Position numbers and translations under genes: made by a program | NCBI GenBank assembly: GCA_948099385.1 | Contig: CANUEZ040000031.1 | Span: forward strand, 4,271,001-4,335,000 | Direction of reading: 5' to 3' | DNA: 64,000 nt | DNA from: Fasciola hepatica | Taxonomy: Eukaryota; Platyhelminthes; Trematoda; Plagiorchiida; Fasciolidae | Notes under the pieces: generated by a model | What the model saw: the letters and a program-made list of their open reading frames with translations, nothing else | Databases searched by the model: none | What the model was told of the DNA's origin: nothing | Shown: positions 10,241 to 21,942 of the stretch, one piece after another | Layout of the letters: the number at the start of each line of letters is the position of its first letter | Numbering within the stretch: the stretch's first letter is position 1

Positions 10241-12120
10241 CAGTAACACAAACACAGACCAAGCCCATGGGGACTGTCCAGCTTATTAGACCACAACAAA
10301 TCACAATCTTTTGCGTCCGAACCCCATCTAATGACCCGTTTTTTAATCCCGCTCATATATATATATATAGATGCCTTTTGATTATGCTCGAAATCCAACA
10401 CTGTGATATACTACTTGTCAGACCTGCGACCAGCCATAGTTACGTGATATATAACCGATCTCCTGTTCGGGTCTAGGAAAGCCTGACCATTTTTCTGTGG
10501 CTCGAAACTCATGCGTTTGACATTTGGTCTCCCAGCTTAACTTCATCTCTCGCTGCAGAAAACCTCCTCACAAATAAGTTTCACCGCCATAGCCTACCTA
10601 AAAATTATAAATGCCTTTAAAAGCGAATAATAAAATGGAACCCATCTGGCTTCGGCGGCCTCACCATGCATTTTATAGAATTAATGGCTTATCCCCTTCA
10701 AATCTATCACTCCAAGACTCCGTTGCTAAGACCGATAACTTCAGGGTCCCGACCACGGCGTAAAGCGTGTGTCATCGACAGCCAAAATAAGGCCTCACCC
10801 TTGACGTATTTAAACGGATGCATCTAGCACATTATGTAGGGTCCTCTGTTGTTATCATGTCCCAAGGCTGGAACTAATTCTAGATTTATGACCTTTCCAC
10901 TTATTCTAAGCTTTTATTTATACATCCCCTTAAATCGTTTCTTTTGATCTCTAATAAAAAGTGAATCGTAACCTCCAGCTGGAATATCCTCCGGACTGCT
11001 GCTTCCCGGATCTCCTTTCAATCGTGCTGGCCACCTGGGCACGACTGGTCCACTAGGCTTTCTCCGGGGCTACCGCAAGGACCTAACAAATTGGCTGATC
11101 AGACCGGGCTAACTTTCACCCTGGACGGCGTTGGCTTGAGCTCATGCTCTGCTGGCCTTTGCAATACACAGCCTCTTCCGCCAATGGCTACCGTGATCGC
11201 AATCTTAATATTCGGGTACAAGGCGCCACAGTACTTCTGCCAAACAGCATGGCGGTTTCCCGACAGGAAACGACTTCATGCACTGCCCCAACAATTACTT
11301 TCCATCCACCCTCTAGATGGCCTCGTTGAAAGTGCATTTTAGTAAACAAACAATGATCGGAATTCAACAATTGTCTTTGACCTCCCAACCCACCATCTCT
11401 TTTTTGTCAGCCAATGCAATCTTAGCTCATTTTTGCCTTCTATCTTAAACATTTCGCCCGCGAACGGCTAATCCTGTCTGATGAGCTCGCTCTTGCTCTG
11501 TTCGTGACTCGCCGTCAGTAGAAAACATGAACATGATGAAATAAGGTACCAGGCTCTTGCTGTCGGTTTAACCGTGGTTGTGTATTCTTTTGTCGCATTC
11601 ACAGGGGCGCTTCTTCTCACGCGAAAATAACATCCGTTGCCGCCTCTGGTCTGGCCCTCTGCAAACCACAACAACAGGCCTCAGCCTTCTAGCTCATCCA
11701 GCCTCGTCGTCCCTTCAGGTTTGCTCTGATGCATCTGCTCTACACTCTAACTCCAGTTGACTGTTTCCTTTCAACGACTCCCTTCTGAATTCCCAGCCGA
11801 GCGTCCAACTACAGTTCATACTTCTCAAACTGCAGGCGGCGCGAGCGATTCGAAAATCTCGCTGCGTGTCTTTGCGTAGATTTTTCTGTACGGAATCTTT
11901 TGAGCCGCTCAAGCTTGACAGAATGCCCCTTGCGTTGTCCGGTGATCTATTTTCCGACTGACCGGCAATACGAGGAGAAAAATGCAATCAACCCTAGTAT
12001 CCTGAACCCCTTCTATTTCTGCAGGGCCTATCTTCCAGCTCGCCCGCAATACCACTTGCAAGATACCGTCAACATATTTATTTTAAGCCCCGTCCCGCTT
12101 TTCAGTTTTCGTTCTGAATA
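10241..12120 (+). other. Probable decayed 3' UTR; contains right arm of the inverted repeat
   Basis: No coding domain was found. The segment at about 11,830-12,030 resembles 45,570-45,790, in the 3' UTR of another plus-strand element (shared GTACGGAATCTTTTGAGCCG-like string and CTATCTTCCAG). I therefore treat this stretch as the 3' UTR following the ORF2 end at 10,240. A short (AT)8 run lies at 10,357-10,372. The near-identical repeat at 10,555-10,830 interrupts it and looks much younger. Confidence 0.45.
10555..10830 (-). repeat. Right arm of a near-identical inverted repeat
   Basis: The reverse complement of this stretch matches 531-845. Differences are a handful of substitutions (for example GATAAATTTGACGGGGACAA versus GATAGATTTGAAGGGGATAA). 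The outer end, at GCTAGATGCATCC on the complementary strand, is sharp. Such high identity is unusual here: other repeat pairs in the window look only about 60-75 percent alike. Confidence 0.85.
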
Positions 12121-12129
12121 ATTTTCCAG

Positions 12130-14316
12130 GTAGCAACCATAAGATAGCGGCGGTTGATCTTTCATTCCGTCCTTTTCTACCAGACCACCTGACCACAATC
12201 AGCAATTTCCGATGTTTAAATTGGAACCTTCTGCCCAATCTCATCTGTTACCAAGATTGAAGCAGTTTTTTCTAACGGCTGACCCCCATCAGGCGGCTGA
12301 TCACTTCTATTTTAACTTGGGAAACTGCCCCCTGTAACTTAGCCCAATATCCCAAAACTCCTCCCTTAGAAAGTTCAAACTTGCCTCCCTCCAAATAAAG
12401 TACCTTCAGATGCAAAGACTTTACCTCCAAAACCACGAATTCTCTCTTCTCATGAGACTAACGTGTCTAACTGATATTATCCAGAACCTAAAAAAAACAG
12501 CTCCGCTACGAAGAAGCCAAAGCCCTCAAGCATCCCAATAAAGCATTGGAACTCTCAGTCCTACACAAATCCAGAAAGTCCGCAACAGACATTATGACCC
12601 GATACGTTGTGTTACCGAATAAAACTTCGGCTATCTCCCCTTCTGATATCGCTGAGGCCTTCAACCATCACTTCGCCAGTTCCACGGCCCCCGCCTCAGA
12701 TATAGTCTCGCGCCTCAAAATCCTATGGCTGTTACCAGCTCTTCCCATCTACCTTAACCTTCCAGGCTCATTTCACGCTATAAAGCATCTGCCCATTCTG
12801 GACCAGAAGGGTTGCCCCCAGCTGCAATCATTCACAGTGGATCAGACCTTCCACTTCTATTACTTAAACTATTCACCTAATCACTCAAATTTAGTTTGGT
12901 ACGGTCGAACTGGAAGCGTTCAGTCATCATTCCACGACACAAAAGAGGACCCGTCCACGAACTCGCTAATTAACTCCCATCAACCATACCCCTATCATTT
13001 CCAGAATAAAGAAAACGATTATCAGTGATGGCATTACTGCCAATCTTCTCGCTTCTAACTTTCTTAGCGATAGGCGGCACGGGTTTCTCAAACTGCGATG
13101 ATGTACCACATGTCAGGTTGACTTCCTCAACCTAGTCACTAAGGCTGTTGATAGCGTGCAGGCATTAGTAATTGTCTACCTGAAACTGTCAAGGGCTTTC
13201 GACCATGTTCAATACCCGCATCTTATAGCCAAATTGCGTTCATTCGGCATTTCTGACCCGCTGCTTTCTTCGCTGAAATCTTACCTCGCTCATCGTTCGC
13301 AAGTGGTCTTCACCAATGGATATACTTCTAAACCGAAACCTGTTACAAGTGGCGTTATACAGGGAAGCGTACTGGGTCCTCTCCTATTTCTGATGTACCT
13401 CAGTGACGCACTGGATCCAGTAAACTACGGCACGCCAATCTTGTTTGCAGACGATATAAAAATAGTTTACTCTTTCAATTCTAATGATGCTATCCCTACC
13501 CTTTGCAGCGTTTCTGGGGATATTACTGCACTTGACCGCTGGTGCCACACTTGGAGGATGAGCTTTTCCAACGATAAGTGCGAGGTCCTAACCTACAAGT
13601 CCCAATTGCCCCCTGGACCCTTAACTCTTGGTGGGTCCCCAAAGGCCAGCCGACCTACTGTCCGCGATTTCAGCCTCAACTATTCCTGCTCCCTCAACTT
13701 TTCCGAGCACTCCTCCACCCAAGCGGCCGTGGCTAGAAGAAGTGTGGTCCCTCTCTTCCGCTTCTTTCGTCTCCGGGACAGTATCATCAGTATCTACAAA
13801 TCCCACATCAGGCCTTTGCTTGCATACCGCCTAATAATATTTTATAACGTGAAAAAATTTGACAGAGTTGCGGTTGAAAGCATACAAAGGCGTTTCGCCA
13901 AACAACTACTCGGTTGATCCAAGTCTTTAAGCTATAGAGAACGATGCCAAAATCTGAATCTTGACCTACTCTGGCTCCGCCGCTTAAGACTAAACTTAGT
14001 CTTCTTGTATAACCTGCTCCATAACCGGTCTTTTTCTTTTAACCCAGTAAGCTTCTCCCGTAGAACCGATTACTCACTTCGGCACAGGCTTTTTACTGTC
14101 CCTTCTAGTATAGCTAAGTCGGCCAAACAGTCACATTTTTTCCTTCTTGTCTACTCCAAATTCCGGAACAAGTTGCCCATCACCCTTTGGGCTTCACAAA
14201 CCAAGTCTCAGTTTCTGTCAGCACTCATCCCATATCTCAGCGTCACCAGTGCACTTCATTTATCTTATATGAGCATGGCAGAAGACATAGCTCACAAGAG
14301 GGGCCTCGACTTCTAA
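12130..14316 (+). pseudogene. Family-B ORF2 (endonuclease end, linker, RT, C-terminus), broken
   Basis: The stretch 12,130-12,540 gives the end of the EEP domain and the start of the linker, with stops. The frame 12,546-13,028 gives linker residues (SDIAEAFNHHFASS, matching VAIAEALNSYFAAS in the good copy). From about 13,030 the RT runs in one frame: RRHGFLK, then motif A (YLKLSRAFDHV), motif B (SGVIQGSVLGPLLFLMYLSD) and motif C (FADDIKIVY). Catalytic Asp residues are present. A single in-frame TGA at 13,915 separates this from the C-terminal part (LLWLRRLRLNLVF, then FRNKLPITL), which ends at 14,316. One frame change and a few stops make it inactive. Confidence 0.8.
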
Positions 14317-15987
14317 GACCAACTCCTTCGCCGACCCTGCTCCCTTCAATTAGGGACACAATCAACGATAGACGGTTTCATCTACCTGACTGAGTTCTCA
14401 ACTATAGGCTGGCTATAGCCATTTCCTTAATGAGTCAAACCGCTTGAAATGCCACTATTTTTATCCACTTTGCCTGCACCTTCTCCCGCAGTCTCTTCAT
14501 TTCGAAGTGATTTTCAGGTTGGGAGCCAGCGCACGGCCAGCCCCACCCACTAGCGCCGGCTGCGGATCGCACAGTCCAATGCTGTCAGCTGCAGATCGCA
14601 TGCTCCATCTTTGTTTGCCACTGTAAATCCATCCATCACTCTTGTCATCACTCTTATCAAATCCATTTTCGCTTTCTTCTATGGTATGCACACCTACCCA
14701 CTCTGTACTTGCTCCTATCGACTCTCACTGTGTTGCCTCTCACTGCACGTCACTATCGTCCTACTCACTTTACTCTGCCGACGACCGCCAGTATTTTATT
14801 TCTTCACCAATGTCGGCTTTGCCGGCTTGTAGTACCTATTCATTTGGTATCACCCTAGGCCTATAAAGCTCATTGATCGCATGCTTAGACCTCACTGCCT
14901 AATCTTCTGTCAAACCCTCCCCCGTTCTCCCTTCTTATGCCTAATACCATTACACACCAGCCCCACCAGCACCCATGACCAATTCTCATATTAGAACTGC
15001 CGTTCCAAACTCTGCATCTCTCACAGCCACATTTATTATCCAGTCACTAACACTCTATTTTCCTTGCCTGGCTCCGCAATTCCCCTGTGGATCCTTCCAC
15101 TTGGCGGTGCCCGATTAGTATCGTCCATTTACATCCACTTGTGCAATTGCTGGCATGCACGCAGCTCCCAATTTCTATGTCCCCGACTCCGACGCACATC
15201 CATTGTTCATGCGATATGTTCGTCCACCGGTTTACCTGTCCTAGTGCTTCTTTCCTCTCTGCCTTTTTCGTGTTCAACCTGCAATGAAATGATCTTACTG
15301 GTTATGTCTCACCTGTCCTTTTCGGCCCTTGCTCCCATCTCCTGTTTCGTCTACTGTTTGCCACAGGCATTTCATGTGTGCCTTTTGGACCGTTCTGCTT
15401 TTTCACTTGCCACCTAATGTAAAATCACTGTTTCGTCATGGTTCGCATTCACAGCTTCAGTCCGTTTGATCTGCTATTACATTCTGGTACCTCTTTTGCT
15501 CATTTCTCTCCCCCGCTGCCTGTCTTCACAGCTGCTACATCTTGAACCACGGACAGCTTCACCTCCCAGGCACCTTTGGCCACTTTGTATGCACAATCGC
15601 TCTGCGCTGCTTAGCCATCTCCATCGCCACCAGTTCTCGTTGAATAATGTCAGCCCATTTATTACCGTTTCTCCCATTCTTGGCCGACACCACATGTCGC
15701 AACTGCATCAATCAGATTATTAGAGAGATTCTTACCTGTTCTCTTCGATACTATCCTTCATCTCTCCTTTCATTTGCACTGCTCCTCAGTCGTCGTCTTT
15801 TCTGTGCTTCCGCATTCTCCACCATCTCTGTTGATCCGCCAAACTCACCGGCCATGAAGATAAATCACCACAATATTCCAAAGGTAATTCTACAGACATT
15901 TGACCTAACCTAACCTGTCCTTCCTAATGACTGATATTTTCTCTCTAGGACCCCATTGTTATGGATCCGGCTTCTATTGTATGTATA

Positions 15988-16029
<42 letters not shown>

Positions 16030-16604
16030 AACAAGCGCACATATGTATATATGCATTCGCTCTGTATCCTGCAGTTCCTCACAGGCCATCCCTCTGGCGA
16101 TCATCCCGCTGGCCGCCATGATATGCATCCATTCCTTCTACATCTATTTCCCACATCTACTGTGTCCAATTCCCATGAACTATTTTTTCACTTGATCCAC
16201 CCTTTACGTCTTACTTTGCTCGCTCTCTGTTTTACGATAAGTCTTGTGCTCCGTTCGCTGACCATCAATTGCAGAGTACCAAAGCTTCGTAGCTACCTAA
16301 TCCTTTGCAGTGAATCCCACTTTTTCTCTATAGTCTCCCGCTATTACAGTTTGTTATGCCGATTTCCAGCCTTTCTCATGTATATCAGTCAGCTTTCAGA
16401 TGTCCCTATACTGACCAGCTGGATGGTACCGACCGATCCCTCGATAGGTGCTGGTGTGAAGCATCACTCAGTGGTTGTGGCATGAATGGGGAAATGATGA
16501 ATGCCACGGTATAATGCCATTACCGTAGGAAATGATAACTCTTTCTCTCATTTTAAGGTGCTGACCGGTTTTACTCCTCTCCTCTGTTTTTGTTTAGTCC
16601 TGCT
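14317..16604 (+). other. Long 3' UTR of the family-B element, first part
   Basis: Non-coding, pyrimidine-rich sequence. Blocks correspond in order to other copies: 14,500-14,700 to 46,390-46,600; 14,690-14,880 to 46,590-46,800; 14,960-15,915 to 21,100-21,927 and to 47,430-48,230; 15,913-16,260 to 30,130-30,410 and 48,380-48,660. Small open frames on both strands are chance frames in low-complexity DNA. Confidence 0.65.
15993..16027. repeat. (AT)n microsatellite in the 3' UTR
   Basis: About 17 AT units follow TGTATGTATATGTGC. The matching positions in the other UTR copies (30,200-30,230 and 48,455-48,475) carry only short, imperfect TATG/TATA strings, so the array expanded in this copy. Confidence 0.95.
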
Positions 16605-18444
16605 AATTAATAATAGTTTATTTCAGATAACCCCGAAGCATGCTGCAAAGCAAGATCAAACAGTACAGTTTAAAGCTGAATAAAATTTACAGAAGGACTG
16701 TACAGTTATGCGAAAGCGATTGAATATAAGAGAAAGCATTCAAGTCAAATGTTACGGTGCCGCCCGGTGAATTAAGGCTCAAGGTCAAGTGGTCAATCCG
16801 GCCGGAGGTAGGTGTATTTATTCTGCCAAAGTGTGGGGTGGGTGGAGAATGGTACAAAATCACACAAATCCTACAGAAGGAAGACTGTCTTGTCGGAGAA
16901 CCAAATTAGATTGACGGATACGTGGATATCGTGAAAAAGTAACATTTATGAAGGAGACGTATTCAAGCAATAGAGCTTTGGAAAGTATGAGAGGAGTTGC
17001 GATGTAAAATTAGACGATAAAAAAATTGTGGCATAACACATAAAGAAAGAGAAAACTCGTCGAGGATCATAATTTTTGGGTTCAGTGACCGTATGGCGGT
17101 TGAGCCAGTTGTGAAACGAAACGGACAACACACTGGACTGTGGGTGTCAGGTTGATGATGAAAGAAGAGACCGGATGAAACATATGGAATTTGAGTGGAT
17201 TGGTTTGCTTTCAGAAAAAAGGAATGTAATGCACCAGCAAGAAACCGGTAACTGGCAAAGAAGAAAAAATCGACATGTGGAGCGTGGCTGCGATAGTGGC
17301 AGAAACATGGCTTGCAAGAGAGATGACCAGTTAAAAGACAGGTAAGTATTTACGTACTGATAATTCTCAGCAAATACTTCACGTGGTGAGGAGAGTGTAC
17401 CAAGCATCAGAACTGTCTGAGACGATCTATCGGAATGGAGCATGGGAAAGGAAATATAGAGAACAACCGATGAATAGGTTTGCGAAGTTCAGCAGCCGGA
17501 TATGGGCGGAGTGAGTGTGATAAACCAAGTGGACTACACATCTAGACCGTGGTAGCCGAAGTGATAGTGGAAGAAGCGACCGGATAAAACATATGGACTT
17601 TGAGTGGATTGTTTCGATTTCAGAAAAAAGGAATGTAATGCATCAGCATGAACTAGGAACTAGCAAAAAAATCGTTCCGTGGTGCTCAACTACAATAATA
17701 GGATAGACACAGCTGGTAAAAACGATGAAGTGATGGGTAGAAGACTATCAGTTTATGTTTGATACAAGGGTGGACCACTTTGTGGCGACAGAACGGAACT
17801 CTGCAACACAAGAGCCTGTTTTGGTGAGTTTTGATTGACCTATCGGTCATATATGAAGGTTTGTGAGCCGCAGTTCCGTCAGTCAGTTGTCGCGTGCTGT
17901 GCGGTGCGCTGGGTGGTCGTTGGTGGCGTATGCGGAAAAAAGCCGTCGAGGGTCCAGGACGAGGAAGCTTAGTAAGTCCAGGGTGCGACCCGTGGACAAA
18001 AAATGTGTTTCCATTGCGCAGCTAATTGATTGGACTCATTTGGGGGTAACTTAGTGGTTAAGGTTGAAAAGATCGCCAATACTATACCGGTACTTTAAGC
18101 GACTGAGCGAAATAGGAGTTGTTGGCATGTTATGGATTTTTCTCAATGAATATCTTTACATAAGGACAATGAGTAGGATATTTTACTCGTTCTAAGGGCA
18201 TATATTAGAGCTTTCTATAACTTGGTGTTTCGAAGCTAGTCATTGCATTAGACACTGGTCACCTATTACCAGAGTATCAACGTAAAAATAATCTACCACA
18301 AATTTCTTTTTTCAATGAACGATAACACCATGTGGGTTAGTTCCATATCAATGGATTGACTATTCAAATCAGCCGCCCACGGCAAACACAGTAACCGCCT
18401 TAGAAACGGCGGTTGCACAAAAGTTTCCCTCGGACTGACTGGAG
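16605..18444 (-). mobile_element. Minus-strand family-B' 3' UTR fragment inserted in the plus-strand element
   Basis: On the minus strand its end reads GCATGCTTCGGGGTTATCTG, then AAATAAAC and (ATT)n near 16,605-16,615. This is the B' terminus also seen at 34,003 and 47,340. No ORF2 is recognised, so it is a 5'-truncated 3' UTR copy. It holds an internal direct duplication: 17,150-17,260 and 17,560-17,660 share, among others, CAGAAAAAAGGAATGTAATG. The upper boundary near 18,444 is judged from where the plus-strand family-B UTR resumes (CCGGTCGGATC, then CTGACCTTGAC). Confidence 0.6.
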
Positions 18445-18717
18445 GCTACCCGGTCGGATCTCCCATCTGACCTTGACTTTTCAAACTCCCCGGGCGTCCA
18501 TTTGATTCCTTACATGGGTCCATTTAAACTCAGCACATTTTCTTTGGTGTGCATACATTTGCCGTATTTTCATCTCACGTTACTCCCCCTTCTAAGCCTC
18601 TTTGTTCCAACTTCTGTCATGTAAATTTCTACATTTTCAAGGATTTTGGCTGTTTATTCCATCACTTCAAACAGTTGATCATGCACCTGGCATGCCTCGG
18701 GCGTTTCCGAAATAAAC

Positions 18718-18766
<49 letters not shown>
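18445..18766 (+). other. Family-B 3' terminus with hairpins and (ATT)n tail
   Basis: The sequence follows the other B termini at 30,640-30,898, 48,825-49,076 and 50,820-51,097. The end has GATCATGCACCTGGCATGCC, then TCGGGCGTTTCCGA, then AATAAACC and sixteen or so ATT units (18,719-18,765). Both paired stems, CATGC/GCATG and TCGG/CCGA, are visible. Confidence 0.8.
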
Positions 18767-18879
18767 AGAAGGGCCACTTATTGTAGTCCATCTAAGTCCC
18801 TCATCTGATTCTGAGTGTTGCTTACGGAGATCTCTCTCCCATCTGGAATGGTTTGGATTACTACCACCTCTTATCTGCG

Positions 18880-19090
18880 CATATGGAATTAGCTTAGGGT
18901 GCGCTTATAGCCTACAGGTTTGCATAGGGAACCTATACTGGCTGCAAGTGCCGAGCTAAACGGTGCACATAGGCTGGCGTGTGCCCATAGGCCGGCGTAC
19001 GCGCCCATGGGCTTGGGTAGGGATTTCAAATAGGCTATAGGTGCGGGCTTATACAGCGCATACGGGATAGCATACACACATATACTTGGC
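18880..19090. repeat. Degenerate short-unit repeat (CATAGGC-type)
   Basis: Variants of CATAGGCTGGCGTGTGCCCA recur irregularly (GCTTATAGCCTAC, CATAGGCTGGCG, CATAGGCCGGCG, CCCATGGGCTTGG, AATAGGCTATAGG). The whole stretch is open on the minus strand (19,095-18,889) only because of the repeat. It looks like a decayed minisatellite and not a gene. Confidence 0.5.
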
Positions 19091-21004
19091 TCCATATGGA
19101 CAGTTTGGTCCGTATAGAGCCTAGAAGTCTACTGAATTTATTTCATTGTGTTGGACACAGTGCCATTTTCTTGGCTTCAAGTTTTTTTCTCATCCAGTTT
19201 TGCATGATACTTGAGAGGTATCATCCTCAGGTCACATCGAGTTGCTTGGGTCCATTGCAGCACATATGCCTCTGGCCTGCTTGCTCGATGTTGATCATCC
19301 TAAAGTTCACCGTACTACCTTGATTTACTGACCTTTCTTGGGCAACATACCAAGGATTATACTGCGGTCCTCCGTTTCCGTGCGCCAGCAGTTGTCGCTT
19401 TGGTGGCTTGACCTGGCCGCTGTTGCCCTAGACTGGAAGAGGGGTGAATTCCTTTGTCTATGTATTAGGAAGGCTGTCCGCCCTTCAGCGGAGAGCCGGT
19501 CATTCGTTCTTGGATGTGATGCGTCTCCCTTGAACTGAACAATCAGATTGGTCTTTCCTGTGGGCCGGGCGGCCGGGTGCAGGTTGACTTGGTGGTTCTT
19601 GACCGATGTTTGCTTGCAAGAGTCTGGTGGAAAGTGACTCCAGGGGCAACGTCTCATCCTGTACCAAAATAAGGTAGGTCATATATGAAGCTAACGTTCC
19701 GTGAAACCGAAACACTGTTCTGCGGCTTGCTCACTGATTTCCATCCTGCTCCCCGGCGGGTTTGGCTGAAGGGGTTAAGGGCTGAGAGTGATCTGATCGG
19801 CCCTGCAGTAACCATATACCTGCCTCAGAGATCAAGCCACACCTATCTGAGTGCAAGCCTTTTACCTTTGAAACCAAAAATGGCTAACTTGGTCAGCTAT
19901 GGTCTTTTGGATCGTACATACTGCACGGATAATTGTGGTGATTCTGGAGCTAATACACGCCACTATGCCCTGGCTTACCAGGGAAGAGGTGAATTTATTT
20001 GAACATGATCCACCGGGGGCGGATTCTCGCATCTCTTTTGCATTTTAGGATGACTCTGAACAACTTTAGTGATCGCAGCCAACGAGTGTTACGGATGTCG
20101 GTCCCACCATTCTTCGATGTTAGCTGATCAGCCTACCGTGATGCCAACTGGAAGGGGGGAGTCGGAATTTTATTTCGGACAGTCAGCTTTATAAACGCGG
20201 CCATTTCCAAGGAAGGCAGCAGGCACGCAAATTACCCAATCCCGGCACTTAGAGGTGGTGACGAAAAATAAGGATACGGAAATCATTAGGGGCCCAGTTA
20301 TTCAAATGGGCACGATTTAAGTCTTTTAACTATGATCAACTGGAGGACAAGTCTTGTGAGAACAGCCGTGGCAACTTCAGCTCCGGAAGCGTATACTGCA
20401 GTTCTTGCAGTTGAAAGCTCGTAGGTGGATCTGGGTGGCAGGAGTAGTGCCGCTGCTAGTGGGTCTGTCCCGGTTGCCACCGGGTCCAGCTATCAAGTTT
20501 ACCCCTCTTTTGTCTCCTCCCTGCGGCCTCCGTCTACTGGTGTCAGGGGGGCTAACCGGTTTTCTTGCTAGTCCTTTGATATGCTTCTTAGTGCTTTTAT
20601 TCGGGTGTCGGAGGCTGAAGGCGTGTTTGCTTTGAACAGATCTGTGTGCTCAGAGCAGGCCTTTGTGCCTGAAAACTGTAGCTTGGAGAAAGAAATGGTA
20701 CTTCGGTTCTGCTTTGCCCGTCTTCGGATCCAAAGAAATGCTCGGAAGGGACTGAGCGAGGCATTTGTTTTGTCGTGCTAGGGGTGAAGTTCTTAGATCG
20801 CTTACAGACAAACCACAGCAAGAGCACTTACCAAGGATATTTTCGTTGATCTTGAGCAAACGTCAGGGGTTCGAGGACCATCGGATACCGCCCTAGCCCT
20901 TACCATAAAGGACGCCAACTGGCGATCCGTGGTGGTTCCTCACTCTGCCCAGGCAAGAAATAAGCTCTTCTCCATCCAATTCGCCCCTGTCGGCTCATAA
21001 TCAG
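19091..21004. other. Unclassified, probably repeat-derived sequence
   Basis: Short frames on both strands, the longest about 105-110 codons (19,325-19,657 minus; 19,685-20,002 plus). A plus-strand phrase AYRDANWKGGVGILF at about 20,130-20,175 faintly recalls an RNase H-like strand of a retroelement, but no catalytic pattern supports this. Composition is less pyrimidine-rich than the flanking UTRs. I cannot assign a family. Confidence 0.3.
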
Positions 21005-21927
21005 TATTCGCTTGGTACCTCCGTATACTTATGAAGCTCCCGATCGCATACCTCACCAGCTATCAGTTTCCGACATACTTTTTGTCCATCTTATGCCTTC
21101 CACCGTTAAGCAACCGACCTATCCGCAACCATGACCGATTACCAAATAAGAACTCGCCGTTCCAACCTCGCCTTTTTTACTACCAAAATTATTATCTTTT
21201 ACCAACTCCATATTTTCAATGTCTGAATCCGTAATTGTTCCGTGGATCTTCCTCTCAGGAAGTGTCCCGATTAACAACTTCCGGCTCAATCCACTTGTGC
21301 ACTCCTCTTCAAGCAAGGAACTCTCCAGTTCCTTTTCCCCAACTCCGATGCACAAATATTTCTCGTGCTTTCTTGTTCCATCACAGGCTTTCCCGTCCGG
21401 ATTCTTTTCTTCTTCTCGGTCTTTATCCTGTGTCATCTGCAGTTAAACCACCTGGCTGATCATCTCTTGCCTGGTCTTCCTTGGTCAACAATCTAGTCTG
21501 CTTCGTACACTGCTAACCACAGGCATCTTCATTTTACCTTTCAAGCCGCGCTGCTTTTCCGCGTTCCACCTAGTCTAAAGTCATCGTAACGTCATCAATC
21601 TCACCTACGGTTTAGAACCCTGTGATCTGCCATCACCTGATCTTCCTGATCCTCAGCTTCCTTATTTCCCACCCATGGTGTTTGTTGTTACAAGTGATGC
21701 ATCTTCCCACCACGGTTCTTCTAACCTCCAAGTTACCTTTCCCCAGTGATCTTTTGCACTTCTCCAACCAACCCGTAATTCCATTCGCTCTGCTTCCTCC
21801 AGCCATTTTCAAGGCCATCATCTTTCTGCATACCGTGCGCCCATTTATCACGGCTTCACCCACGTTCGACCGTAACTACATGCCACACCTGCAATAATCA
21901 GACTGGTAGATTCACTCTTACCTGTTT
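21005..21927 (+). mobile_element. Family-B 3' UTR copy, first part (split by 21,928-29,963)
   Basis: It follows 47,430-48,215 closely in order: ACCGATTACC, CGTGGATCTTCCTC, CAACTTCCGGCTCAATCCAC, CCAACTCCGATGCACAA, TTTCTCGTGCTTTC, then AGTCTAAAGTCATCGTAACG. It breaks off at CTTACCTGTTTT. In the intact copy this is followed by CTTCAACCCTTTCCTTCAT, and that text resumes at 29,964. The 5' end near 21,005 is a truncation point. Confidence 0.75.
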
Positions 21928-21942
21928 TAATAATAATAATAA

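Larger units (their letters stand above)
12130..18766 (+). mobile_element. Family-B non-LTR element, 5'-truncated, split by a minus-strand insertion
   Basis: An ORF2 remnant (12,130-14,316) is followed by a long 3' UTR. The UTR is seen at 14,317-16,604 and again at 18,445-18,766, ending in the family 3' hairpin (18,677-18,717) and (ATT)n (18,719-18,765). Between 16,605 and about 18,444 lies a minus-strand piece with its own 3' tail. The plus-strand UTR before and after the break follows the uninterrupted UTR copy at 47,345-49,076 in the same order. The uninterrupted part of the UTR alone exceeds 2.5 kb. Confidence 0.75.

Noticed and set aside
11900..12120. Possible EEP endonuclease end upstream of the ORF2 at 12,130
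   Set aside because: The stretch 11,830-12,030 aligns better with a 3' UTR block at 45,570-45,790, so it is more likely the UTR of the preceding element.
20100..20250. Possible RNase H or LTR-retrotransposon trace (AYRDANWKGGVGILF)
   Set aside because: Only one short phrase, with no catalytic pattern or neighbouring RT/integrase motif.
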